NCBI RefSeq assembly: GCF_014805625.2
Contig: NW_023998423.1
Span: 16,175,953 to 16,239,952, forward strand
Direction of reading: 5' to 3'
DNA length: 64,000 bases
Origin: Glossina fuscipes
Lineage: Eukaryota > Arthropoda > Insecta > Diptera > Glossinidae
How positions within the stretch are numbered: the first letter of the stretch is position 1; each line of letters begins with the position of its first letter. The notes beneath the pieces are model-generated. The model did no database searches. It had not been told where the DNA came from and was given only the letters and a program-made list of their open reading frames with translations. This document shows positions 39,701-51,600 of this stretch, piece by piece. The position numbers were made by a program, and so were the translations under genes.

Positions 39701-41345
39701 TGCAACATTTACGATAATATAAATATTTAGTTAACTTTTTATATATTATATATTATATGTGTGTAATTTTTTTTTCCTGTATTCTTATATTAAATAAATT
39801 TACGAAAAAGAGAACCGGATAATAAAATAAATTCTCAGGCATGTTCGCGGCATTTATTTACGAAAGCTATAATAATTTATTTAATGTAAAGTACAAAGTG
39901 TACGAAAATAAGCGCAAGTTATATTTACAAAGGAGCAATTTGCTGGATTTTTCCGTTTAAAAAAATTGTATTCACTCTGCAAGCATAGAGGAATGCTAAT
40001 TTCGATTGTTCATTTGCCACGAAAAAATATGCACCACAGAGAGCTCGTAGGCTCTAAGCCCTACCGCAACATCAGATTCTGATTTATACCCCATCTCACT
40101 GGTCTGGTTGGTGTCTGTCCGCCTCTTATTATAGAAACAATTTAAATAAGAAAATGACACTTATCGCGCTACTCGACTTTGCCAGCATTCTCATCCACAA
40201 GACATTACCGTGACTCATCGCTGTTGAACCATACTGCTCGTCCATGAAACAGTCTAATAGCAGTGGTCTTTCCCACCGCTTCAGATGTTTTCACTTTCAC
40301 GATGAACTCTTTTCCGTCCTGCCTGCATGCATATAATCCTTCCTGGGTAACACTATCCCAACACCTACAGCAGGCATCCCCGGAGTTACTGATCAAAAAA
40401 CAACAATTAAGAAAGTTATATTCGGCGGGGCCAAATCTCGCATACCCAACGCTATTCTTTTCACATTTTACTCTCCAAGTTCTTTTATTTGATACCCATA
40501 TCACCGGTATTATTAGGAAGAAATGAACAACGGTAAATTAGAATTAAATTAATTAAGTAAAGAGTAGAGTGCTCCGCAAAGTATATATGGAAAATAACCT
40601 TCTAACATTTATAATTTCTGAGTAACGAGCAAACGCCCACAAATTTTTGTTAAGAAAAACGGATTTGCGTTCAGTTTATGCTTTTACTGCGGTCTTCTGC
40701 GTTGACCAGTTTCGCCAATTTTGAGGATAGTGCCAAGAACAAACAGCATGCAGACGCACAGACCGAAAGACATGGCTAAATCGATTCAAAACTTCACGAT
40801 GATCAAGAGTATGTAGACTTTATAGAGTCTCTGAAGCTTCCTTTTGAGTGCACCCCATCTTACAGTACAGTATTAGGTATAAAAAGAAATAAATAAAGAA
40901 ATCTTCGATTTGAGTTAAGAAATTGAATTTCAAAATCTCAAAACCCTCTTTTACACAGACGTTAAGAGGCACCTTTACGATAGCAAAACTTCTCAAAGGA
41001 AATAATAATAACAACATAATAATCTAAAGAGAAATCAAGATGGCCCAAATAATTGTTCATTAATCATGCGCAGTGTTTTAACGCCCAATTCGCTGCGGTA
41101 CTAAAATTCGATCTTTGGCGAGCATGGGTTTTGCTTATCTTCAATTTCTCCTTTCAGTCGACCAACTAATTCATATTATCGAAAATTCAAATGCCCATCA
41201 AAAATTAAGATTCGAGTTTTGGGTAAGCCCCCAAGGCATTACAAACTATTGCATGCTTTACAACTGATGACAGTAAACATTTTCAGTTCATTTTCGAATC
41301 ATAGTAAGATGTTAAGATTATAAATTAATAGAAAAATAGCGCGTA
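36741..41345. other. No gene seen apart from the inverted repeat copy at 40.6 kb
   Basis: A GTCTGTCCGTCTGTCTATCTGTC run at 37639, GGATGGACGGACGG at 38800, and a (TA)n/CACATATG tract at 39477-39540. An open frame of 99 codons on the minus strand at 40205-40504 is not recognised. Confidence 0.5.
40560..40825 (-). repeat. Dispersed repeat family 1, truncated inverted copy
   Basis: Its reverse complement gives TACATACTCTTGATCATCG, GAATCGATTTAGCCATGTC, a CTGTGCGTCTG run and TTTGCTCGTTACTCAGAAAT, the first third of family 1. The later blocks are missing. Confidence 0.5.
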
Positions 41346-42050
41346 TTAAGAAGAGTTGATTAAGAAGAGTTGAGGAGGCAATAAGACAAGCGGGTCCCAA
41401 CCCAAATTCCTACAGATAAAGAACAAAAATTGCTTTCGAATGAATTGCATTGAATCTGCATAACACCTATAGGAAACAGACCACACAACAGGGGCATGCC
41501 CTAGCATTGGTCTGACTAACCTCGTGCATTGCCTTTTTATTTTATAGGAATCGTAAAGCCCTTGGCAAATCCATTTAATGAAAGTTTGCGCGGACCTAGA
41601 TTCACTTAAACAGAGCTCAATGGACAAATTAACGCATTGTCTTCTTTAATCGAATAGAACCCTTAATTTCCCGAACAAATCTGTTTTGCAATTTTTATGA
41701 ATGAAAGAAAGTTTTTATCATTTTTTTAGATTGAATTTTATAAAATTTAACCAAACTATTTAAGTCAATTTGAAGATAATATGAGTGCGATTTCAAAGAA
41801 AAGGAAGAAAGCAGTTCAACATTGTCAGGATACGTTAAGATAAGACCGAATTCCACCGAAGTGCTATCATTGATATATAGAATGAATTAAAAGGGCCTTA
41901 AGTGACTGGTTTGAGGGGCAGCTGACATCACGAGGAATTCATTCCAGATGATGGGGTTAAACAGAGCCCCGAACGATTTGTTATGAAGATAAGAACCTAA
42001 ATGACGTCTATCAGTTATTCTCATTATCGGATTCTTTAATGTCTATTAAA
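41346..42050 (-). pseudogene. Jockey-like non-LTR retrotransposon reverse transcriptase fragment
   Basis: Read on the minus strand from about 42030: SYLHNKSF, then SAAPQTSHLRP (degenerate SGVPQGSHLGP), a stop, FILYIND, then YPDN in place of the catalytic YADD, an LQIDLNSL stretch, and at 41627-41346 a long open frame with KRQCTRLVRPMLGHAPVVWS and RKQFLFFICRNLGWDP. These are the palm, thumb and post-thumb blocks of insect Jockey-type ORF2. Stops and the changed active site show it is dead. Confidence 0.78.
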
Positions 42051-42381
42051 ACAACATTGCTTGATACGCGTTATTTACCTATGTCCCACTTAAACTAGCT
42101 TTTGACGTTAAAAAGTCATTATAATTCGAAAATTAATTGTTGTTAACTATTGTCGGTTACCAAGCTTATGCATGTTTGCGAAGGCTTACGGGCTCATGTG
42201 CAATTTGTTCCTGTACCGATTGTGGATGTGGTTCTATGCTAGTTGTGTACATGGTTTTTTTCTTTTTTTTCCTTTTTATTTGTTTTACTATACTTATCCT
42301 AAGTTTTAATATTAATTAATATAAGATTTACTTTAAGTGTTAATTGAACAATTTGTTTTAATTGAGTTCCATGTATAAGTA

Positions 42382-42424
42382 GAATAAATAAATAAGTAAA
42401 TAAATAAAATAAATAAATAAATAA
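42382..42424 (+). repeat. (AAAT)n microsatellite
   Basis: AATA/AAAT units with two AAGT interruptions. It follows within about 330 bases of the minus-strand retrotransposon remnant. Confidence 0.85.
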
Positions 42425-44386
42425 GTACAAAGGGAAAGTATTCCAAGCCAGAGGCCTGGAGTTCAAGCATCAACAATTTAAGACCGACCTGAAGCGAATT
42501 TGCAAATATTCTGCAAACTAATATGTTTCCTCGTAATTTATATCCCAATTCCTTAATAGAAAGTGTTTTTATATTATTCATTTAGAAAGATTAGCAAACA
42601 AAATATGTTAGGATAATTTGATCAAGACGACCTTTAAATAAATATAAAGCTGAGAGCGAATCGAAAACTTGCCCTACTTCTGCCAAGAAATTCAAATCGC
42701 GGTATGAAGACTTGTTGTAAGCTATAAAATCAGCTACAGAATTACATTTTTTGTTTCATTTTCCCCGTATTCCCGCAACACACAAAGTGCAAAGAATGGG
42801 GAAGAATATTTGGAGATGAAATGAAAAAAAGTATTACGAAGTGATAACATAATTAAAACTCAATTCAAAATTTGAAACGCGAAAACCAAAATATTTTTAT
42901 TCTTTTCATTTGAATTTTTTTCAATATCTTTAAAACCATGACATAAAAAGCGAAGGGAGAGGGAATTATCGAAAAAGTTAATATAAACTTTATTTAGCAA
43001 CAAATTATTTTTTTTTCTCAGTATAAAATTTTTTTTTCATTTTCGAAATGCGCGCCAACGAGAAAATAACCATTATTTGTATAGTTCTACATGCCTTTTT
43101 TAAGGTAGACGATTTACTTTTTTTTCAGATTTAAATTTACGCCATTTACTCTGCTTGCTACAAACGTCCTTAAGTTAAAGACGCCTGCAAGAAGGACATC
43201 TAACTGCTACATTATGTTTTGCACGTACATATAAATTGAAGTAATCGCATCGAATATAATTATTCTATTGTCTAGCTTTTCTTCCAACCGCAAAAAATGG
43301 TCAAAAATGACTTCTTTTGAGCTGCTATGGTATCTGTTACCATCTAAAGTGAATATGGAAAATTTTAACAATTAGAGTTTTGCTATTGTCTGGTCTCGTT
43401 TTGAAAATATAGAAATATAGAAAAATCAAAGCAAATAAAATTTTAATCTATTTTTTCAATTTCAGATGTTTATCTTTTATTTTTAAAAGAAATTTCTGTA
43501 CGTAATCCAAAGTTTTTGTTAAAATATTTTCATTCGCATACATTCTCAATGCAGACTACACAAGGAGCAACATATTACATTCTTTATACCCTTGCGTATT
43601 TATTAAGAAAAATTCAAAGCACTCATACGCCACATCATCAATAATATAAAAATATTTAATCATATTTTGTATGCAAAGCAACCTTTACCTGAATGCATTG
43701 TGAATAATTCATTATTGAAACTCTTTCGATTACATTGTGAAGATGTTTTGGTTATAAACAAAAATTGGGAAAAAGTCAATATTTGTGTTAAAAAAGAATT
43801 CACTTTCGATGCATTCAGTCCTTTATGATAAACGAATAAATTGTTTTAATTTTGTTTTGCGTTCTTTCAAAATTTATTTTGTTATCCAGAAAAACCCTTC
43901 CTTGAATATATCTAATAAGATATTCAAAGTTTAAAAGCTTTATATGCTTAAAATTCCAAAGAGAGAAAAAAGCTAAAGGAAATGGAAGAAAAATATGTAC
44001 ATGTGTGCACCCTTATAACTATATAAACACACGAACCTAGCTAAGTTTATCTATACATCCGTGTATATATGGCAGATATCAATTTTAAAAATTATACCAA
44101 CTTAAACTTTGCCCCGAACACAAAAGGACGTTTCTAAGCCGTATAAATCTACAGCAAATGCATCCATGTGCTTGTGTGTATATGTACGTGTCTGCGTATG
44201 TATTTTGCATAGACCAAATATACAACAAATCCATACGTACGTAGATGGCAACTGCAAGTCGAAAACTTTTCTCATATATAAACTTCTAACTCGACACAAT
44301 ATCTACATGAAAATTTATATATGTATATGCGAATAATCGTATAGGTGTGTAAGCACATATGTTACTGTGCTATTTTTTCCTTTGTT

Positions 44387-44426
<40 letters not shown>

Positions 44427-45470
44427 GAGCATTTGGACTTGTTAGCATATATTTGCATATCAGCACGCATTCACATAGGTATGGACCTATATGCGTGCAT
44501 ATGTGCCTGCATTAAAGACTAAACAAAGAGAAGAATAACATCCTTTTCTTGACACATTTACATGACGGACTTGCTTGTTCCAGCAAAAATTTGCTTTAAT
44601 ATTTAAATTAAAAGTTGGAAAAAGTACGACATATGCACACACTTGTGTTTTTACACTTCATCTACACAAACATACGAATGGATTATATGTGCCGCTATGT
44701 GCTTTCAGTATGTGTCGCATCCTAAGCGCTGCATATTGTTCAACTAAAGAGTTTCCAAATTAGTGTTAGAGTATGGAATTAAGTGAATTAAAGCTGTTGT
44801 GTTATGGCTGCTGTTTTTTTTTTTTTTTTGTGTACATGTTTTTTCGCTCTTATGAATATTTATGTTATGCTAGCTCTTAAAGTTTTCTTGAAATATATCT
44901 CTCTTTTCGACTATGCATCCCAAAGGAAAGCCCTCGAACAGTTTATATTAATTCGAAACCTTTGCATATGAAAAACCCATATAGATGAAAATTAATTTAG
45001 AGTAGCGACATCTTTTACCTATATGGGCAGTGTATTGTATTTAATACTTTCTAAGTGAAACTAAACCAGTAAAACAATTAACAGAATGTATGGAAATTTT
45101 CGAGCTTAGAAGAGAAAGAAAAACAGAGAAGTAAAGTGTTTCATTGATCGGTTCATGAACTGGTTTTCTTAATTCTCTTTCGTTAAGTTTTCATTTACTC
45201 TAATATTAAATAAGATAACGTTGCTCAAAACGCATCATATTTCTCTTCAGCACATTTAAGGTTTTATTTTTTTTGGATTCATTAAAAATTGCATATCTCA
45301 TAACTGTATTTTATTTAAATTCTAGTAAATGTTAATCAATCCGTTAATTGTTGTCTCATTCTTAAACGACTAAAATCTCAATTATATTACATTACCTAGC
45401 ACGTACTGAAACGTTGTTGGCTTAATCAGTTATAACCCTTTGACTTGTTACCTTCTTTTGTATTTTTCAG
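42425..45470 (+). other. stan: Sequence immediately upstream of the stan coding exon
   Basis: AT-rich, no coding potential. Contains the 37-base poly-T at 44388 and CATATG/TATA-rich stretches. It ends in a splice acceptor at 45470, so it is read as intron rather than promoter. I see no defensible promoter. Confidence 0.5.
44388..44424 (+). repeat. Poly-T, 37 bases
   Basis: Longest homopolymer in the window, ending TTTTAGGAGC. It could be the poly-A tail of a reverse-strand retroposed sequence, but no element body is recognisable beside it. Confidence 0.85.
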
Positions 45471-45674
45471 ATTTGCACTTGAAATCATTTTATTTTGCTC
45501 AACAAATGACAGGCCATTGATGAGGCATGAGTACATGATTTGCGGTTAATTACGGTTCTGACGCACAACAACATTTAACCACAACTACAAGTTGTATTAC
45601 ATACAAACGATACAACGTTTCTCTCCCAAATCACCAAACGACATTTACAAACCATCGAATTTCATACGCACAAT
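45471..45674 (+). other. stan: stan 5'UTR exon portion
   Basis: A pyrimidine-rich stretch ending TTTTTCAG at 45470 is a good splice acceptor 204 bases before the stan ATG. The segment has no long open frame, has an in-frame stop at 45576 and contains three short upstream ORFs. It is read as the untranslated first part of the first coding exon. The upstream leader exon it joins is not proven. Confidence 0.6.
45506..45549 (+). promoter_or_regulatory. stan: Cluster of three uORFs in the stan leader
   Basis: ATGs at 45506, 45520 and 45527 open frames of 4, 9 and 3 codons that close at 45520, 45549 and 45538. The first stop and second start overlap as TGATG. None is in frame with the stan ATG at 45675. 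Such uORFs commonly reduce or gate initiation at the main start; that effect here is inferred. Confidence 0.45.
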
Positions 45675-48600
45675 ATGCAGCTACAACGACATCAGGTTTG
45701 CTTCTCAACAAAGGAATCAAGTAATCGTTTGAAACCAGGCGCCGAAGATAAGCTCTACAGAAAGCACAGCCGGCGACTGCTGCAATCAATGTTAGTGCCT
45801 ATATTTCTGTTAAGCTACGTTCTGACAGTACAAATATCTCATGCGTATCTGATAGTAGTGTATGAGGATACTCCACCAGGCACAATTATTTTTAATGCGT
45901 CCGTGTATAAATTGGGTTCGGAGCGTCATTACAAGATCAATGCACATAAATCGGCATATTTTGTTCATCATCTAGTCGCTGTCAATCATAAAGATGGCCA
46001 AATACAATTGAAAAAGTCACTTAAATGTGATGGCATTTATTATCCGAATTTATTCACTTTCTACGTAGACTCAACATCAAATCGTTTGCGTAGCATAGAC
46101 TATTATAGTTTGCCTATTCGAATATTTGTATCGGGACATAAGTGTAATGAAGATCGCCGCGTTGAAGAGGAGATTCACGCCAGACACTATGAAGAAGAAG
46201 ATACTGGCTATTCGAGGAGGCGGCGTAGAAGACGTTATTTGGAGGCGTTATCTATAAGTAATATCGTTTCTAATTCTATAGAGGTTTCGAGTCATAATCA
46301 TTCTAAGGACTTTCAAGACGCAAATTTAATGTTTGGTGACTCGTTCGACAACCAAATGCTTCGGCGTATATTAAGTCGTCGGCGCAGAGCTGAAGATGAT
46401 GGAACAGAGGTTGAGCCACGTTTACATCGTCGCATTTCGGAAGCAAAACAATGGATATCAGAAACTTATGCTTCGTACGCCATACACACTACCGACAAGT
46501 GGCATCAGATTTGTTTACGACGTTCTCAATTCATCAATAATTTGAATGCATTTTTACCTCGGACTATATGCCAGTATTGCAAGGTTAATTTCCTTGACGT
46601 TAATGATGAAAGATTTGCTATTGAACACCAAAATCGCGATTTAGTAGCTAGTCGTGACGTTTGCATACACGAATCTATTTGGAAAATAAGTATTACTTTT
46701 AATATACGCTGCGAACGAAGCGATATTGTAGATTCCGATCATAGATTGAAAATTGTTTATCATCATCAGGAATTCAATGATACCGATATAGCAAAAAGAG
46801 TGCGACGAGAGCTACGTAATCAGTCTCCCTATTTTGAGCAAGCATTATATGTAGCTTCAGTTTTGGAAGAACAGCCTTCAGGAGCTTCAGTTACAACTGT
46901 GCGAGCTCGTGATCCTGAAGATTCTCCAGTCGTTTATTCGATGGTGTCTTTACTCGATTCACGTTCGCAATCTTTCTTCAAAGTTGACTCACGGACTGGC
47001 GTAGTAACCACATCAGCTAGTCTAGATCGCGAACTTATGGATGTTCATTATTTCCGAGTAGTGGCGACCGATGACAGTTTCCCTCCTCGTTCGGGAACAA
47101 CGACACTGCAGGTCAATGTCTTGGATTGCAATGATCACAATCCTACTTTCGAAGCAGAGCAATTTGAAGCCTCTATACGCGAAGGCGCCACCGTAGGCTC
47201 TACAGTTATTACCTTAAGAGCTACGGATCAAGATATAGGCAAGAATGCTGAAATCGAATACAGTATTGAAAGCATAACAGGTAAGTTTTCTTCAAACCTT
47301 TTTGACATATAATTCTGTTATTTTCAAATCCTAGATGGTATGGGCACTTTGCAAGATCAGGAAGTACCAATTTTTCGCATTGATGCCCGTTCTGGTGTGA
47401 TTGCCACACGCAGCTCCTTGGATCGTGAGACTTCTGATAGTTATAGTCTAGTAGTAACAGCATCCGATCTGGCATCTGCCCAGAGCGAGCGTAAAACGGC
47501 TACCGCCTCTGTTTTAGTAAAAATCCTGGATGACAATGATAATTATCCGCAATTCAGCGAACGCACTTACACAGTACAGGTACCTGAAGATCAATGGGGT
47601 GACGATAACGTGGTGGCTCATATACGAGCTACCGATGCTGATCAGGGCAATAATGCTGCTATTCGTTATGCCATAATTGGCGGTAATACTCAGTCGCAGT
47701 TTTCCATAGATTCAATGAGTGGAGATGTAAGCTTAGTGAAACCATTAGATTATGAGAGCGTGCGCAGTTATCGCCTGGTCATACGTGCTCAAGATGGCGG
47801 CAGCCCTTCGCGTAGTAACACCACCCAACTATTAGTTAATGTGATCGATACCAATGATAATTCTCCCAGATTTTACACTTCGCAATTTCAAGAATCTGTA
47901 TTGGAGAATGTTCCGGTTGGATATAATATAATACGCGTTCAAGCGTACGATTCGGATGAAGGAGCAAACGCTGAGATCAATTACAGCATATTGGAACGAG
48001 ATGATAACTTTCCTTTAGCTATTGATCCTCGCACTGGTTGGATCCAAACTATAAAGCAATTAGATCGAGAGGAGCAGGGACGTTTCGCTTTTCAAGTCAT
48101 AGCTAAAGATGGTGGCGTACCACCTAAATCTGCCAGTTCCACTGTTGTAATTACGGTACAGGATGTCAACGACAATGATCCAGTATTTAATCCCAAATAT
48201 TATGAAGCTAATGTTGGAGAAGACCAACCGCCAGGTACACCTGTAACCACTGTTACAGCTACAGATCCTGATGAAGATTCTCGACTTCATTATGAAATTA
48301 CTTCTGGCAACACAAGAGGACGGTTTGCTATCACTTCGCAGAATGGTCGGGGTCTTATAACCATAGCTCAATCTCTAGATTATAAACAAGAAAAGCGATT
48401 CCTCCTAACAATTACTGCTACCGATTCCGGCGGAAGATCTGATACGGCCACAGTCAATATCAATATAACAGATGCTAATAACTTTGCTCCTATTTTTGAA
48501 AATGCTCCTTATACTGCGTCGGTATTTGAGGACGCTCCTATTGGAACAACAGTTTTAGTAGTTTCCGCTTCTGACAGCGATGTAGGTATAAATGCACAAA

Positions 48601-51600
48601 TAACTTACTCTCTGAACGAAGAGAGTATTAACGGTTTAAGCAGTCCAGATCCTTTCTCCATAAACCATCAAACAGGAGCTATAGTCACTAACGCCCTTTT
48701 AGATCGCGAAACTACTAGTGGATATCTATTAACAGTTACCGCCAAAGATGGTGGTAATCCTTCATTAAGTGACACTACCGACGTGGAGATTAGTGTCACG
48801 GATGTTAACGATAATCCCCCACAATTCAAAAATCCTCTTTACCAAGCCTCAATATTGGAAGACGCTCTAGTAGGTACTTCAGTGATACAAGTCTCTGCTG
48901 CAGATCCTGATATTGGTCTAAATGGTCGTATAAAGTATTTACTTAGTGATCGGGATGTTGATGACGGTTCATTTGTCATTGATCCCACCTCCGGAACTGT
49001 AAGAACCAACAAAGGTTTGGACAGAGAAAGTGTACCAGTCTATCATCTAACTGCAATCGCTGTAGATAAAGGCTCTCCTCCTCTCTCGAGCACCGTCGAA
49101 GTACAAATTCGCTTAGAAGACGTAAATGATTCGCCGCCTACTTTTCCGTCCGACAAAATTACGTTATATGTGCCAGAAAACTCTCCTGTGGGCTCGGCTG
49201 TTGGGGAAATTCACGCACACGATCCAGACGAGGGTGTAAATGCGGTAGTTCATTATTCTATTATTGGTGGTGATGATTCGAATTCATTTTCATTGGTTAC
49301 GCGACCAGGTTCAGAAAGAGCACAATTACTCACTATGACTGAATTGGATTATGAATCTAGTCGCAAACGATTCGAATTGGTGATAAGAGCTGCAAGTCCA
49401 CCGCTGCGCAACGATGCTCACGTTGAAATTTTGGTTACAGATGTTAACGATAATGCTCCAGTTTTGAGAGATTTTCAGGTAATATTTAACAACTTTCGGG
49501 ATCATTTCCCTAGTGGAGATATAGGACGCATACCTGCATTCGACGCTGATGTTAGTGATAAGCTCACGTATCGCATTTTGTCTGGTAATAATGCTAATCT
49601 TATCCGTTTAAATCAAACTACGGGAGGTCTAAGTCTTAGCCCTCAGCTGAATACAAACGTGCCGAAATTCGCCACAATGGAAGTGTCAGTAACGGATGGC
49701 ATCAATGAAGCTAAAGCTATAATGCAGTTAGCAGTTCGCTTAATTACTGAAGATATGCTTTTCAATTCCGTAACAGTGCGGCTTAACGAAATGACTGAAG
49801 AAGCTTTCCTTTCACCGTTACTTAACTTCTTCTTGGACGGATTGGCTGCTATTATACCCTGCCCTAAAGAAAACATATTCATCTTTTCCATACAAGATGA
49901 TACAGATGTTACATCCCGCATACTAAACGTGAGCTTTTCAGCCAAGAGACCAGACGTTTCCCACGAAGAATTTTACACCCCCCAGTATCTGCAAGAACGT
50001 GTGTATCTTAATCGTGCCATACTAGCCAGATTGGCTACCGTTGAAGTTTTACCTTTCGATGATAATTTATGCGTAAGAGAGCCATGTTTAAATTTTGAAG
50101 AGTGTCTCACGGTGCTTAAATTTGGTAATGCATCCGAATTCATACACAGCGACACTGTGCTGTTTCGTCCCATCTATCCAGTTAATACATTTGCCTGCTC
50201 TTGTCCAGAGGGTTTCACTGGCAGTAAAGAACATTATTTATGCGATACAGAAGTTGATCTTTGTTACTCAGATCCTTGTCTTAACGGCGGTACTTGTGTG
50301 CGTCGCGAGGGTGGTTACACTTGCGTTTGTCAGGCTTCCCATACTGGAGCTAACTGTGAGACTGATATTAGAAAATTGAAACCATGCATGTCGGATATAT
50401 GTGAGGGTGGCTATTCGTGCATGAATAACTTCATGAGTTCTCAACCACCGCCTTATACAGCAACGTGTGAATTGCGTTCACGCTCATTTTCAAAGAATTC
50501 ATTTCTTACTTTCGAGAGTCTAAAGCAAAGACATCGATTTAATTTAAAACTGAGGTTTGCCACCGTTCATGAGAACGGTTTACTTTTATACAATGGCCGT
50601 TACAATGAATTACATGACTTTATTGCCTTGGAAATTGTGCATGGTCATATTAGCTTCTCCTATTCCTTGGGTGATCGTATCGAATCGTTGTCTGTGATGC
50701 AAAAGGCCAAAGTATCAAATGGTCATTGGCATGATATAGAAGTTGTTTATTTAAACCGCACCGTAACCTTAGTATTAGACAAATGTGATACATCCATAGC
50801 TCTGGCGGGCAATTTGGGAGATCGCTGGAGTTGCGCTAATCAAACTACTTTAAAACTTGATAAGAGATGTGCTTTGCTAACGGAGACTTGCCACCGCTTT
50901 TTAGATTTAACTGGACCTTTGCAAATTGGTGGCTTACCTAGAATACCCGCTCATTTCCCAATCGAAAACCAAGACTTTATCGGATGCATTTCCGACTTAC
51001 GTATAGACGAGCGTTATATAGATCTCAATTCCTATGTTGCTGATAATGGAACTATATCCGGATGCCCTCAGAAAAATTCCTTATGCTCGTCGGATCCTTG
51101 CTTCAATGGTGGTGTTTGCCGCGAAGGTTGGAATGTTTATACTTGCGAGTGTCCTGAGGGCTACGCCGGTAATAATTGCCAAGATATCATACCAGCTCCA
51201 TGGCGCTTTTCGGGAGATGGTAGCCTAAGCTTCAATCCATTGCTCAGACCCATTCAATTGCCTTGGGTTACTTCCTTTTCGATACGTACTTTGCAGAAAG
51301 ATGCCTTTTTAATACAAATACAGATCGGACAAAATAGTTCTGCTGTAGTTTGCCTAAAAAACGGTATTCTTTATTATATTTACGACAACGAGCCAATGTT
51401 TTTGGCAGCTGCTTATTTAGCTGATGGCGAATGGCATCGAATAGAAATTAAATGGTTAGGAGCCGAAATACAATTTTCGGTAGATTTTGGCCAGCGAACT
51501 GGCTCAGTTCCTATATCACAAAAAATTCAAGGTCTTTATGTGGGAAAAATAGTCTTGGGCAATGCCGACAGTTCAATAGGCCAAGTGGGAGATTTACTAC

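Noticed and set aside
40205..40504. 99-codon minus-strand frame
   Set aside because: No recognisable domain, an equally long frame on the opposite strand, and no splice or start context.
48060..48371. 103-codon minus-strand frame inside stan
   Set aside because: Antisense shadow of a conserved cadherin-coding exon. Other antisense frames at 49643, 52232, 53276 and 54063 are rejected for the same reason.
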